Below, one piece after another: positions 42,213-51,888 of a DNA stretch of 64,000 nt. The DNA comes from Kumtagia ephedrae (GTDB lineage: Bacteria; Pseudomonadota; Alphaproteobacteria; Rhizobiales; Rhizobiaceae): positions 124,001 to 188,000 of the forward strand of contig NZ_PXYK01000009.1 in assembly GCF_003012745.1 (NCBI RefSeq). Reading direction: 5' to 3'. The notes under the pieces are model-generated. The model was not told where the DNA came from, did not search any database, and saw only the letters and a list, made by a program, of their open reading frames with translations. The stretch's first letter is position 1. Each line of letters starts with the position of its first letter. The translations under genes and the position numbers were made by a program.

Positions 42213-43483
42213 CCCCCCTCCCCCGCGAGCCTCGCGGCGCGCTCGAGCAGCGCGTCGCGCGCCAACGAGAATCCCGACATCACCCACTCTTCTTCCAGCC
42301 GGCGCAGCAGCGCGCCGAGATCTGGTCCGTCTTCGACCCCGAGCGCCTTGAGATCGGCTCCCTTCAGCGGGAAAACCGGCTTCCGCCATGTCGCCGCGCG
42401 TTTGAGCAGCCGCGCATAGGTGCCCGCCTCCACCAGCGCCTCCGTCTCCGCCACCGCGCGACCGCGCGCCGAAACCAGCGACAGGCGCAGGCGGTCGCAT
42501 ATGCCTTGCGGAGACCCCCGGTAGAGCAGGCGCGCCAGTGCGGTGTCACTGGTTGTCGCAGCCAGCGGGGAAGCCTTCGCCCAGTCGGCCAGCCGCGCCG
42601 CCTCCGCCTTCGACAGGCGCAGCCGCTCGGCGAGCGTCGCCATGCGACCGGCATCGGGGGGCACGATGGCCTCCAGCCTCAGCATCGCGTCGGCCGGCCA
42701 GCCGAGATCGCGCTCGGTACCGACCAGCCCGTGCACGGCGTCGATGCCCCATTTCTCGCTTTCCGGCAGGGCGCGGGTGAGCACGCTTGCCTGACGCATC
42801 CACAGAAGCGCCCGTGACGGGTCGGAGGCCGACAGCAGCTTCTTCAGCTCCGCCCACACCCGCTCGGCCGAAAGCCCGTCGATCCCATCCTTCAGCCGCG
42901 CGCACGCCTTCAGCCCCTCCGCGTCCGGCCGCCCGGACCCGTACCAGGCGAAGAAACGGAAGAAGCGCAGGATGCGCAGAAAATCCTCGCGGATGCGTTT
43001 TTCGGGATCGCCGATGAAGCGGATGGTGCGGGTCTCGATGTCGGCGAGCCCGCCGACAAGATCGATCACCGTGCCGTCGGCCTCGGCATAGAGCCCGTTG
43101 ATGGTAAAGTCGCGGCGTTCGGCGTCCGCCTGCCAGTCGCGGCCGAACCGCACTTTTGCCCGCCGCCCGTCCGTCTCGACATCGGCGCGCAGCGTCGTCA
43201 CCTCGTAGGGCCGTCCGGCGGCGACCAGCGTGATGGTGCCGTGCTCGGCGCCCGTCGGCACCGCCTTGAAGCCGGCGGCCTCGCCGCGCCGGATCGTCTC
43301 GTCCGGCGTCACCGTGGTGGCGATGTCGATGTCGGCCACCGGCTCCCCCAGCAGCGCATTGCGCACCGCCCCGCCGGCGATGCGCGCCTGCTCGCCGCCT
43401 TCCGCGAGGATGGCGAGTAGCGCCTGCAGGTGCCGATCCTGCAGCCAGTCGGCGCGGCCAGCCAGCGTCGCCGTGCCGCTCAC
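42209..43483 (-). CDS. cca: CCA tRNA nucleotidyltransferase
   Basis: A 424-residue class II nucleotidyltransferase that adds or repairs the CCA end of tRNA without template. The head has GGAVRNALLGEP and the catalytic DIDIATTV, followed by ERRDFTINGLYAEADG with the nucleotide-selecting region DLVGGLADI and REDFLRILRFFRFF in the neck. The C-terminal body and tail (about 200-420) bind tRNA. Its start overlaps the NUDIX gene stop by four bases, so the two are coupled. No poly(A) polymerase features distinguish it further. Confidence 0.93.
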   Translation of the reverse strand: MSGTATLAGRADWLQDRHLQALLAILAEGGEQARIAGGAVRNALLGEPVADIDIATTVTPDETIRRGEAAGFKAVPTGAEHGTITLVAAGRPYEVTTLRADVETDGRRAKVRFGRDWQADAERRDFTINGLYAEADGTVIDLVGGLADIETRTIRFIGDPEKRIREDFLRILRFFRFFAWYGSGRPDAEGLKACARLKDGIDGLSAERVWAELKKLLSASDPSRALLWMRQASVLTRALPESEKWGIDAVHGLVGTERDLGWPADAMLRLEAIVPPDAGRMATLAERLRLSKAEAARLADWAKASPLAATTSDTALARLLYRGSPQGICDRLRLSLVSARGRAVAETEALVEAGTYARLLKRAATWRKPVFPLKGADLKALGVEDGPDLGALLRRLEEEWVMSGFSLARDALLERAARLAGEGG

Positions 43484-44112
43484 GCGTACAGCCTCTCGTA
43501 GAGGGTGCGGATGATGCCGGCGGTCACGCCCCAGATGCGCCGCCCATCATAGGGCATATCGTAGAAGAACCATTCCCGGTCGCCCCAGAAGCGGCTGCCG
43601 CGCGCGTGGTTGACCGGGTCCATGAGGAAGGCCAGCGGCACCTCGAAGGCGGCGTCCACCTCGTCGGGATTGAGCACGAGTTCGAAGCCCGGCCGCACGA
43701 TCGACAGCACCGGCTTGATCCGGTAGCCGCTGCCCGCGACATAGTCCGGCATCTGCCCCAGCACCTCGACATGGGTCGCCGGCAGCCCGATCTCCTCTTC
43801 CGCCTCGCGCAGCGCCGCCCGCTCCGCCGTGCCGTCCTCGGGATCGACGCGCCCGCCCGGAAAGGCCACCTGGCCGGTATGGTTGCGCAAGGTCTCGGCC
43901 CGCTTGGTGAGCAGCATGGTGGCCATGTCGCCGTGGTCGATGATGGGGATCAGCACGGCCGCCTCGCGCAGGCCGTTCGGATGATTGAGCCGCGGATGTC
44001 CCGGATTGAAGCGGTGGTCGCCGTCTTCATCGGGATGGATGAGGAAATTCTCCTCGCGCCCGGCGCGGCGGCGGAAGTCCTCCGCCGTGTAGAGTGTCGA
44101 CGCCCCCCGCAT
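43480..44112 (-). CDS. NUDIX hydrolase, CoA pyrophosphatase-like
   Basis: A 210-residue NUDIX enzyme. The box GGRVDPEDGTAERAALREAE continues EEIGL and fits Gx5Ex7REUxEExGU. The upstream segment LLTKRAETLRNHTGQVAFPG is the signature of the NudL/CoA-diphosphatase group. It would split CoA or acyl-CoA into 3',5'-ADP and phosphopantetheine. ATG 44112. It lies between DUF1285 and cca genes, overlapping cca; the three probably form one transcript. Confidence 0.88.
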   Translation of the reverse strand: MRGASTLYTAEDFRRRAGREENFLIHPDEDGDHRFNPGHPRLNHPNGLREAAVLIPIIDHGDMATMLLTKRAETLRNHTGQVAFPGGRVDPEDGTAERAALREAEEEIGLPATHVEVLGQMPDYVAGSGYRIKPVLSIVRPGFELVLNPDEVDAAFEVPLAFLMDPVNHARGSRFWGDREWFFYDMPYDGRRIWGVTAGIIRTLYERLYA

Positions 44113-44116
44113 CCGC

Positions 44117-44746
44117 TCAGGCGCTCAGCCGCCGCAGATGCTCGGCCGGCATGATCGGATAGACCTCGCCCTTCGAGCGCACGGCGAAGGTCGGGACGCC
44201 GCCGACATCGATCTCCTCGCCATGCGACACCAGCTCGTACATGACCGGCCGCGCCAGCAGCGCCTCCAGCCGCCCGCGCACCAGCACGTATGGCTTCAGG
44301 CCGCCGGTCTCGGGCTCGTCGACGAAACGCAGCGGATTGCCCGGACCGGCCTCCACCACGTCGCCGACATTGGTCCGGAACGTGATGACCTGGCCGTCGC
44401 CCTCGCCCGAAACGTTCATCTCGACCGCCACGAAGGGCGCGTCAGCGACGCGGATGCCGACCTTCTCCACCGGCGTGACCAGATAGGTTTTGCCGTCGTC
44501 GTCCTTGCGCAGCACGCTCGAGAATAGCTGCACCAACGGCATGCGGCCGATCGGCGTGCCGAGATAGAACCAGGTGCCGTCCGCCCGGATCTCCATGTCG
44601 AGATCGCCGCAGAAGGGCGGATTCCAGCGTTCCACCGGCGGCGGCCCCTTGCCGGCGCGCGTCGCCCGCCCGATCAGCGCGGACAGGCCGGCGGCGTCGC
44701 CGGCCCCGCCCATCTGCTGCGTCGCCTCGTGCTGATTGCTGTGCAT
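44117..44746 (-). CDS. DUF1285 domain protein
   Basis: A 209-residue soluble protein of DUF1285: PPVERWNPPFCGDLDMEI, DGTWFYLGTPIGRMPLVQLF, LRKDDDGKTYLVTPVEK, and a C-terminal beta-rich segment. The crystal structure of related family members shows two beta domains (recollection), but function is unknown. ATG 44746 (MHSNQHEATQQM) is used; GTG 44752 is also possible. First gene of the DUF1285-NUDIX-cca unit, divergent from the MoxR gene. Confidence 0.85.
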   Translation of the reverse strand: MHSNQHEATQQMGGAGDAAGLSALIGRATRAGKGPPPVERWNPPFCGDLDMEIRADGTWFYLGTPIGRMPLVQLFSSVLRKDDDGKTYLVTPVEKVGIRVADAPFVAVEMNVSGEGDGQVITFRTNVGDVVEAGPGNPLRFVDEPETGGLKPYVLVRGRLEALLARPVMYELVSHGEEIDVGGVPTFAVRSKGEVYPIMPAEHLRRLSA

Positions 44747-44801
44747 GGTCACGAAATAGTCACTGTTGTCTCGCTTGTCAGCCGGGTGGGGCTATTTAAG
44801 T

Positions 44802-44863
44802 TTGCAGTTCGGCACTGCAACATCTTTGCACCTGAGTCGGAACCGGACCGCACTGGCCCGGTT
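44802..44863. promoter_or_regulatory. Two inverted repeats in the moxR leader/promoter
   Basis: TTGCAGT (44802-44808) with ACTGCAA (44814-44820) and AACCGG (44841-44846) with CCGGTT (44858-44863) lie between divergent DUF1285 and MoxR genes. They may be operators or small leader hairpins. No matching family site is known to me. Confidence 0.4.
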
Positions 44864-44885
44864 GTAGGCGAGAAAGGCCCGAGGC

Positions 44886-45890
44886 ATGAGCGCAATCATC
44901 AAGGATCCCGCCCTCAGCGAAGGGGAGATGATCGCACAGGCCGAGCGGGCGCTGGCCGACATATCGCGCATCCGCGAAGGCGTCGGACGCGTCATCTTCG
45001 GCCAGGAGAGCGTCATCGAGCGCACCCTGGTCGCCCTGCTCGCCGGCGGACACGCGCTGCTGGTCGGCGTCCCCGGCCTCGCCAAGACCAAGCTGGTCGA
45101 GACGCTCGGCATCGTGCTCGGCCTAGATGCCCGCCGCATCCAGTTCACGCCCGACCTGATGCCCTCCGACATCCTCGGCTCCGAGGTGATGGAGCAGGAC
45201 GAGACCGGCCGCCGCTCCTTCCGCTTCATCTCCGGTCCGATCTTCGCCCAGTTGCTGATGGCCGACGAGATCAACCGCGCCAGCCCGCGCACCCAGTCGG
45301 CGCTGCTGCAATCCATGCAGGAATACCACGTCACCGTGGCCGGCGCCCGTCACGACCTGCCCTCGCCCTTCCACGTGCTGGCGACGCAGAACCCGCTCGA
45401 GCAGGAAGGCACCTATCCGCTGCCCGAGGCGCAGCTCGACCGCTTCTTGATGCAGATCGACATCCTCTATCCCGAGTTGGAGGCGGAGCGCCGCATCCTG
45501 CTGGAGACCACCGGCGTCGACGAGGCGAAGGCGCTCAACGTGCTGACGCCGGAGCGGCTGCGCGAGATCCAGCGCCTGATCCGCCGCATGCCGGTGCCGG
45601 AGAGCGTGATCGAGACGATCCTGAGGCTGGTGCGCTCGGCCCGCCCCGGCCAGGGCGACGCCGACACCGACAAGCACGTCGCCTGGGGTCCCGGCCCCCG
45701 GGCCAGCCAGGCGCTGACTTTGTGCGCCCGCGCCCGCGCCCTTTATGACGGCCGGCTGGCGCCTTCGGTCGACGACGTGAAGGCGTTGGCCGAGCCTGTG
45801 CTGCAGCACCGCATGGCGCTGACCTTCGCGGCACGTGCCGAGGGCATGACCGTGCGCGACGCGGTCGCGAGGCTGGTGAAAGGGCTCTGA
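44886..45890 (+). CDS. MoxR-family AAA+ ATPase
   Basis: A 334-residue MoxR ATPase: Walker A VGVPGLAKTK (about 60-69), Walker B LLMADEINRASPR, sensor 1 HVLATQNPLEQEGTYPLPEA and sensor 2 region. MoxR proteins act as chaperone-like remodelers next to von Willebrand-type proteins. Its last base overlaps the DUF58 start (TGATG), and the following two genes encode large membrane proteins, matching the MoxR-DUF58-BatA-like clusters. ATG 44886 follows AGGCCCGAGG. Confidence 0.9.
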   Translation: MSAIIKDPALSEGEMIAQAERALADISRIREGVGRVIFGQESVIERTLVALLAGGHALLVGVPGLAKTKLVETLGIVLGLDARRIQFTPDLMPSDILGSEVMEQDETGRRSFRFISGPIFAQLLMADEINRASPRTQSALLQSMQEYHVTVAGARHDLPSPFHVLATQNPLEQEGTYPLPEAQLDRFLMQIDILYPELEAERRILLETTGVDEAKALNVLTPERLREIQRLIRRMPVPESVIETILRLVRSARPGQGDADTDKHVAWGPGPRASQALTLCARARALYDGRLAPSVDDVKALAEPVLQHRMALTFAARAEGMTVRDAVARLVKGL

Positions 45891-46807
45891 TGGCGCGGAT
45901 CGGCGAGGCGTCGTCTCCGGTCGTCGCCAGCGAGGCACTGGCCCGCGCCCGGCTCCGCGCCTCGCTGGTCCCCGACCTGTTGGTCGAGGCCCGCCGCGTC
46001 GTCTCCACCGTGATCAGCGGCTGGCACGGCCGCCGCAAGCGCGGCATCGGCGAGAATTTCTGGCAGTTCCGGCCTTATGTGGAGGGCGAGGCGCTGGCGC
46101 GCATCGACTGGCGCCGCTCCGCCCGCGACGACCACACCTATGTGCGCGACCTCGAATGGGAAGCGGCGCACACCGTCTGGCTGTGGGCCGATCCCTCCCC
46201 CTCGATGCTCTACAAGTCCACCTCCGCGTCCGTCTCCAAGCAGGCACGCGCCCTGGTGCTCGCGCTGGCGCTGGCCGAACTCCTTTCGCGCAGCGGCGAG
46301 CGCATCGCCTGGCCGGGGCTGACGGACCCAATCACCTCCCGCAGCGGCGCCGAGCGCATCGCAGCGCTGCTCGCCCATACGCCGGCCCTGCCTGTTCGTC
46401 CTGACCTCTCGACGATCCGCCGCTTCTCGGACATCGTGATCGCCGGTGACTTCCTCGATCCCGTCGAGGAAACGCAGGAGTGGCTCGACGTGCTCGCCCG
46501 CCACGGCGTGCGCGCGCATCTGATCGAGGTCGCTGACCCGGCCGAGGAGACCTTCCCCTATGCCGGTCGCACCGAGTTCACCGACCCCGAGACCGGCGAC
46601 AAGCTGACGGCCGGCCGCGCCGAACTGCTCGGCGACGATTACCGTCGCCTCTATTTGGCCCGCCGCCAGGAGCTCGGTGCCTGGTGCCGCCGCCTCGGCT
46701 GGAGCTACACGGTCAACCACACCGACCGCCTCGCGTCGGAGGCGCTGGTGCGCGTCCACATCGCGATGTCGGCCGAGACCAGCTACGCATCGGGGGTGCG
46801 GGCATGA
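45890..46807 (+). CDS. DUF58 protein of MoxR cluster
   Basis: A 305-residue DUF58 protein: LVEARRVVSTVISGWHGRRK, GENFWQFRPYVEGEALARID, WRRSARDDHTYVRDLEWE and the VWA-like DPSPSMLY. There is no clear transmembrane helix, unlike many DUF58 proteins, so it may be a peripheral VWA-like adaptor. It is coupled to moxR by a one-base overlap and followed by the DUF4159 gene after 37 bases. DUF58 domains usually partner MoxR ATPases. Confidence 0.88.
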   Translation: MARIGEASSPVVASEALARARLRASLVPDLLVEARRVVSTVISGWHGRRKRGIGENFWQFRPYVEGEALARIDWRRSARDDHTYVRDLEWEAAHTVWLWADPSPSMLYKSTSASVSKQARALVLALALAELLSRSGERIAWPGLTDPITSRSGAERIAALLAHTPALPVRPDLSTIRRFSDIVIAGDFLDPVEETQEWLDVLARHGVRAHLIEVADPAEETFPYAGRTEFTDPETGDKLTAGRAELLGDDYRRLYLARRQELGAWCRRLGWSYTVNHTDRLASEALVRVHIAMSAETSYASGVRA

Positions 46808-46844
46808 CTCTGCACTCCCACTCCCGCGGGCCGAGGCCCTCGCC

Positions 46845-49673
46845 ATGAGCTGGCTGCCGCTCTCCTTCGGCCTGCCGGCGGTGCTGTGGGGACTGCTCGC
46901 CCTGCCGGTCATCTGGTGGCTGCTGCGGCTCACCCCGCCGCGGCCGCAGACCGAGCTGTTTCCGCCGCTGCGCATCCTGCAGAAGGTGCTGAAGCGCGAG
47001 GAGACGCCGCACCAGAGCCCATGGTGGCTGACGCTGCTCCGGCTGGTGATGGCGGCTCTGGTGATCATGGCGCTGGCCGAACCGGTGTTCAATCCGCGCG
47101 AGCGGGTGGAGACGGGCGGGAGCGCGCTGGCGCTGGTGATCGACAATGGCTGGTCGAGCGCAGCCGACTGGGACCGTCGCGTCGCCACCGCCGAGCGGCT
47201 GATCGCCGACGCGGCGCGGACGAGCACGCCTGTGCTGCTCGCCTTTACGGCGGAAAAGCCCAATGCCGAGATCGGTCCGTTCGACGCGGAGGCCGCGCGC
47301 GACCGGCTGCGTGCCGCCGAGCCGCGGCCGATCCCCACCGACAGGACAGCCGTCTATGCCCGTGTCGCCGATGCTCTGCGCAGCCAGCCCGGTGCCGCCG
47401 TCGCGGTGCTCGCCGACGGGCTCGCCGCCCCCGGCGACGACGGTGCCTTCGCCACCTTGTTCGCCAACCACACCGGGCCGGTCATCTGGGCCGTCCCGGA
47501 ACGGCTCTCCGCGCTTGGCCTGACCGCCACGGAAAATGCCGTGGAAGGCTTCACGCTGACGGCCATCCGCCCGCCGGGCGACGCGGCGCCGCGGCAGGTG
47601 ACCGCCGGCGCCTTCGACGATCGCGGCCGCCGTATTGCCGACGCCACGCTAGCCTTCGGCCTTGGCGAGACCGCAGCGGCAGGCACGATGCGGGTGCCCT
47701 TCGAACTCAGGAACGACTTCGCCTCGGTTGCCATCGACGGCGAGCAGCAGGCTGCGGCCGTGCGCGTGCTCGACGAGAACGCCAAGCGCCGCCGCGTCGG
47801 GCTGATCTCGCAGTCGGAAGCCGATCAGGCGCAGCCGCTGTTGTCGCCGCTCTACTACATCCGCAACGCGCTGCAGCCTTTCGCCGACCTGATCGAGACC
47901 TCCAATCCCGATCTTGCCGTCGCGATTCCGCAACTGATCGAGCAGAACCCGGCGATGATCGTCCTCGCCGACGTCGGCACCCTGCCGGAGACCGCGCACG
48001 CACGGCTTGTCGACTGGGTGAGAAACGGCGGCACGCTGGTGCGTTTCGCCGGCTCCAAGCTCGCCGCCGCCGAGCCCGACACGGACCTTCTGCCGGTACG
48101 ACTGCGCACCGGCGAGCGCGCGCTCGGCGGCACGCTGTCCTGGACCGAGCCGCAGCGCGTGGCGGAATTCCCCGCCAACGGACCGTTCTCGGATCTGTCG
48201 CCGCCGAACGAGGTGACGGTGATGCGGCAGATATTGGCCGAGCCGACGCCCGACATCGTCGAGCGCACCTGGGCGAGCCTGGCGGACGGGACGCCGCTGG
48301 TCACCGGCGACCGCCGCGAGGACGGCACCATTGTGCTTTTCCACATCACGCCGCAGGCGACCTGGTCGAACCTGCCGATCTCGGGCACCTTCGTCGAGAT
48401 GCTGCGCCGGCTGGTGCAGTTGTCGCGCAACCAGGGCACGGCCGCCGCCAATGCCGAAGGCCGCATCGCCACGCTGGCGCCCTACCGCATGATCGCAGCG
48501 AACGGCGCCCTGGTGCCGCCGACGCCTGATGCGCGGCCGCTGGCGGTCCGAACGGACCGCGCACCGGTCACCATCGAGAACCCGCCCGGCCTTTACGGCA
48601 CCGAGGAGGGCCTGTATGCCCACAATCTCCTTGCGGCCGACACGCGCTTCGAACCGCTGGCCCGCCCGGAGATCCCTGCGCCGGTGACCGAATTGCGCTA
48701 TGCTTTCGACGAATCGCGGGATCTGAAGGGGCCGCTCGTGGCTGCCGCCCTGGCGCTGATGGTGCTCGACACGCTGGCCGTGCTCTGGATGAGCGGCGCC
48801 TTTGCCCGTCGCACGCGCAGGCCAGCCACGCCGCCGGCGGGAACCGCTGCCGTTGTCCTGCTCGCCCTCGGCCTGCTTGCCCCCTTCGCCGACCGAGCCG
48901 CCGCGCAGGACGCCAAGCCGGGCGACGCCGAGGCGGTCGAAGCGATCTCGGTCACGCGGCTCGCCTATGTGATCACCGGCGACAACGGCATCGATGCGAT
49001 CAGCCGCGCCGGCCTGTCGGGCCTGACGCGCTTCCTGGTCGACAAGACCGCGCTTGAGCCCGGCCAGCCGCAAGGGGTCGACATATCGAGGGACGAGCTC
49101 GCCTTCTACCCGCTGATCTACTGGCCGATCGATCCTGCTGCGCCGATGCCGTCGCAGGACGCGATCGCACGCGTCGACGCCTACATGCAGCAGGGCGGAA
49201 CGGTGCTGTTCGACACGCGCGACCAGTATGCGACGAGTTTCGCCGATGGCGCGGCAAGTCCTTCCACGCAGCGCCTGCGCGATATCCTGGCCGACCTCAA
49301 CGTGCCACCACTGGAGCCGGTCCCGGCCGACCACGTGCTGACCAAGGCTTTCTACATCCTTCCCGACTTCCCCGGCCGTTACAATGGCAGCCCGCTGTGG
49401 GTCGAGGCGTCGCTCGACGCCAGCAACGCCGACAACCGGCCGGTGCGCACCGGCGACGGCGTCACCCCGATCATCATCACCGCCAACGACCTCGCCGGCG
49501 CCTGGGCGGTCGACGAGAACGGCGACGCGATGTTGCCAACCGTTCCCAACGACCCCATGCAACGCGCCTACGCGCTGCGCGCCGGCGTCAACATCGTCAT
49601 GTATATGCTCACCGGCAACTACAAGTCCGACCAGGTGCACGTGCCGGCCTTGCTGGAAAGGCTGGGGCAGTGA
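46845..49673 (+). CDS. Large membrane protein with BatA-like N-terminus and DUF4159
   Basis: A 942-residue protein. The N-terminal part (about 1-85) matches the aerotolerance-regulator region: LPAVLWGLLALPVIWWLLRL, PPRPQTELFPPLRIL and SPWWLTLLRLVMAALVIMAL. A central domain (about 90-650) has a glutamine-amidotransferase-like fold region, then two more helices (about 650-700) and a C-terminal DUF4159 (about 705-940) with DEL.FYPLIYWPID and LFDTRDQYATSF. ATG 46845 is the first in frame. Third gene of the MoxR cluster; role probably envelope maintenance. Confidence 0.8.
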   Translation: MSWLPLSFGLPAVLWGLLALPVIWWLLRLTPPRPQTELFPPLRILQKVLKREETPHQSPWWLTLLRLVMAALVIMALAEPVFNPRERVETGGSALALVIDNGWSSAADWDRRVATAERLIADAARTSTPVLLAFTAEKPNAEIGPFDAEAARDRLRAAEPRPIPTDRTAVYARVADALRSQPGAAVAVLADGLAAPGDDGAFATLFANHTGPVIWAVPERLSALGLTATENAVEGFTLTAIRPPGDAAPRQVTAGAFDDRGRRIADATLAFGLGETAAAGTMRVPFELRNDFASVAIDGEQQAAAVRVLDENAKRRRVGLISQSEADQAQPLLSPLYYIRNALQPFADLIETSNPDLAVAIPQLIEQNPAMIVLADVGTLPETAHARLVDWVRNGGTLVRFAGSKLAAAEPDTDLLPVRLRTGERALGGTLSWTEPQRVAEFPANGPFSDLSPPNEVTVMRQILAEPTPDIVERTWASLADGTPLVTGDRREDGTIVLFHITPQATWSNLPISGTFVEMLRRLVQLSRNQGTAAANAEGRIATLAPYRMIAANGALVPPTPDARPLAVRTDRAPVTIENPPGLYGTEEGLYAHNLLAADTRFEPLARPEIPAPVTELRYAFDESRDLKGPLVAAALALMVLDTLAVLWMSGAFARRTRRPATPPAGTAAVVLLALGLLAPFADRAAAQDAKPGDAEAVEAISVTRLAYVITGDNGIDAISRAGLSGLTRFLVDKTALEPGQPQGVDISRDELAFYPLIYWPIDPAAPMPSQDAIARVDAYMQQGGTVLFDTRDQYATSFADGAASPSTQRLRDILADLNVPPLEPVPADHVLTKAFYILPDFPGRYNGSPLWVEASLDASNADNRPVRTGDGVTPIIITANDLAGAWAVDENGDAMLPTVPNDPMQRAYALRAGVNIVMYMLTGNYKSDQVHVPALLERLGQ

Positions 49674-49770
49674 GAATGGGCGGCCACTTGCATCGAGAGG
49701 GGGGCAGCGTAGGGCGCAAAGCTGGCGACGAATTCGGCCGGCGGTCGCCCACTGATCGGATTCGGATTCC

Positions 49771-51837
49771 ATGAACTGGTCGATCGCCTTCGAGCCTCTG
49801 CTCTCCTGGCCATGGCTGGCTGCGGTGCTGGTGCCGGTCGCATTGCTGGCGCTTGCCGGCCTGTGGCTGCGCCGTCGCGGCGCATTGCTGCGCCTTGCCG
49901 CCCTTGCCGCGCTGGCGCTTGCTCTCGTCAACCCCGTCCTCCTCGACGAGGAGCGCGAGCCGCTGAAAAGCGTGGTGGCCCTCGTCGTCGACCGCAGCCA
50001 GAGCCAGGACATCGGCGAGCGCACCAGCCAGGCCGACCAGGCGCTGGCCGGCATGCAGGAGCGGCTTGCCCGCTTCCGGCAGTTCGAGGTGCGGGTGGTG
50101 GAGGCCGGCCGGGCCGACGCCGCCGACGACCGTACCCAGACACGGCTGTTCGGTTCGCTGGACAGCGCCTTCCGCGACGTGCCCGCCTCGCGCATCGGCG
50201 GCGCGGTCATGATCACCGACGGCCAGGTCCATGACGTACCCGCCCAGGCCGATGCCGGCGCCGCGCCGCTGCACGCGCTGATCACGGGCGACGAAAACGA
50301 GATCGACCGGCGCATCCGCTTCGAGAACGCGCCGCGTTTCGGCATCGTCGGCAAGCCGATCGACATGACCTATCGGGTGATCGCCACCGGCGACCAGCGC
50401 GGCACGGTCGACGTGCGCGTGTCGGTGAACGGCCAGCAGGTGTCGGTCGAGCGCGCCGAGATCGGCCGCGAGATGCAGCTTCAACTCACTATCCCGAATG
50501 CCGGCCGCAACATCGCCGAGCTCGCCATCGATCCGGTCCCCGGCGAAATCACCGACACCAACAACCGCGCCATCGCCCTGCTCGACGGCATCCGCGAGAA
50601 CCTGCGCGTGCTGCTGGTCTCGGGCGAGCCGCACGCCGGCGAGCGTAGCTGGCGCAACCTTTTGAAGTCCGACGCCTCGGTCGATCTCGTCCATTTCACC
50701 ATCCTGCGGCCACCGGAGAAGCAGGACGGCACGCCGATCAACGAGCTGTCGCTGATCGCCTTCCCGACGCGCGAACTGTTCGTCGAGAAGATCGACGACT
50801 TCGACCTCATCATCTTCGACCGCTACCAGCACCGCGACGTGCTGCCGATCCTCTATTATGACTACATCGCCGAGTATGTGGAGAAGGGTGGCGCGCTGCT
50901 GATCGCCGCCGGACCGGAATATGCCGGTGAAAGCTCGATCGCCCGCACGCCGCTGATGTCGACGCTGCCGGCGTTGCCGACCGGCGACGTTCTGGAAGAG
51001 GCGTTTTATCCGCGCCTCACCGAGACGGGGAAACGCCATCCGGTGACCCGCGGCCTGGAAGGCTCGGCCTTCGAGCCGCCGCACTGGAGCCGCTGGTTCC
51101 GCCTCATCGGCATCGAGCAGCCGGAAGGCATGGCGGTGATGAAGGGGCCGGACGAGCGGCCGCTGCTTCTGCTCGACCGCAAGGGCGAAGGCCGCGTCGG
51201 CATGTTCCTGTCCGACCAGGGCTGGCTGTGGGCGCGCGGTTTCGAGGGCGGCGGCCCGCATGTGGCGCTCTACCGCCGCATCGCCCACTGGCTGATGAAG
51301 GAGCCGGAGCTCGAGGAGGAGCGCCTGACCGCCGACGGCCGCGGCATGGTGCTCGACATCCGCCGCCAGACCATGAGCGACGATCCCGGCCCGGCGCAGG
51401 TGATCACGCCCTCCGGCCGGGCGATCAGCGTGCCGCTGACGCCGGCCGAGCCGGGCCTGTTCCTCGGCAGCGTCGAGACTAGCGAGATCGGTCTCTATCA
51501 GGTCGGCAACGGCAACCTGTCGGCGCTCGCCCATATCGGCCCGGTCAACGCGCCCGAGTTCGCCGACACCGTCTCGACCGAGGAGGTGCTGCGCCCCGCC
51601 GCCGAGGCGAGCGGCGGCAGCGTGCGGCGGCTGGCCGGGTTGACCGGCGTCTCCCTGCCGGCGATCGTGCCGGTGCGCGGCCAAGCCGCCGCCGCCGGCC
51701 GCGACTGGATCGGCCTGCGCACCACCGACGACAGCGTGCTCAAGTCGGTCTCCCGCGTGCCGCTGTTCGGCGGTTTCTTCGGGCTCGCTTTGCTGCTGCT
51801 GGCGCTTGGCTCGATGTGGTACCGCGAGGGGCGGTAA
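49771..51837 (+). CDS. Membrane protein of the MoxR cluster (VWA/amidotransferase-like)
   Basis: A 688-residue membrane protein with two N-terminal helices (about 9-60; LLSWPWLAAVLVPVALLALA), a large periplasmic region and one C-terminal helix (FFGLALLLLALGSMW). The region has VVALVVDRSQSQDIGERT, a VWA-like metal-site segment (D-R-S-x-S), and GGAVMITDGQVHDV. The second half resembles a class I glutamine amidotransferase fold without an evident Cys nucleophile. It follows the DUF4159 gene after 97 bases, on the same strand. Confidence 0.72.
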   Translation: MNWSIAFEPLLSWPWLAAVLVPVALLALAGLWLRRRGALLRLAALAALALALVNPVLLDEEREPLKSVVALVVDRSQSQDIGERTSQADQALAGMQERLARFRQFEVRVVEAGRADAADDRTQTRLFGSLDSAFRDVPASRIGGAVMITDGQVHDVPAQADAGAAPLHALITGDENEIDRRIRFENAPRFGIVGKPIDMTYRVIATGDQRGTVDVRVSVNGQQVSVERAEIGREMQLQLTIPNAGRNIAELAIDPVPGEITDTNNRAIALLDGIRENLRVLLVSGEPHAGERSWRNLLKSDASVDLVHFTILRPPEKQDGTPINELSLIAFPTRELFVEKIDDFDLIIFDRYQHRDVLPILYYDYIAEYVEKGGALLIAAGPEYAGESSIARTPLMSTLPALPTGDVLEEAFYPRLTETGKRHPVTRGLEGSAFEPPHWSRWFRLIGIEQPEGMAVMKGPDERPLLLLDRKGEGRVGMFLSDQGWLWARGFEGGGPHVALYRRIAHWLMKEPELEEERLTADGRGMVLDIRRQTMSDDPGPAQVITPSGRAISVPLTPAEPGLFLGSVETSEIGLYQVGNGNLSALAHIGPVNAPEFADTVSTEEVLRPAAEASGGSVRRLAGLTGVSLPAIVPVRGQAAAAGRDWIGLRTTDDSVLKSVSRVPLFGGFFGLALLLLALGSMWYREGR

Positions 51838-51855
51838 GTTCGTCCGGTTCGGCAA

Positions 51856-51888
51856 CACTACCGAGCCTATTCCTCCGGCTCGGTAGTG
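51856..51888. terminator. 12-bp perfect hairpin overlapping the clpS stop
   Basis: CACTACCGAGCC (51856-51867) pairs perfectly with GGCTCGGTAGTG (51877-51888). It lies between two convergent genes, and the left arm's last base belongs to the clpS stop while the loop and right arm lie in clpS coding sequence. No T-run follows in either direction. Confidence 0.6.
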
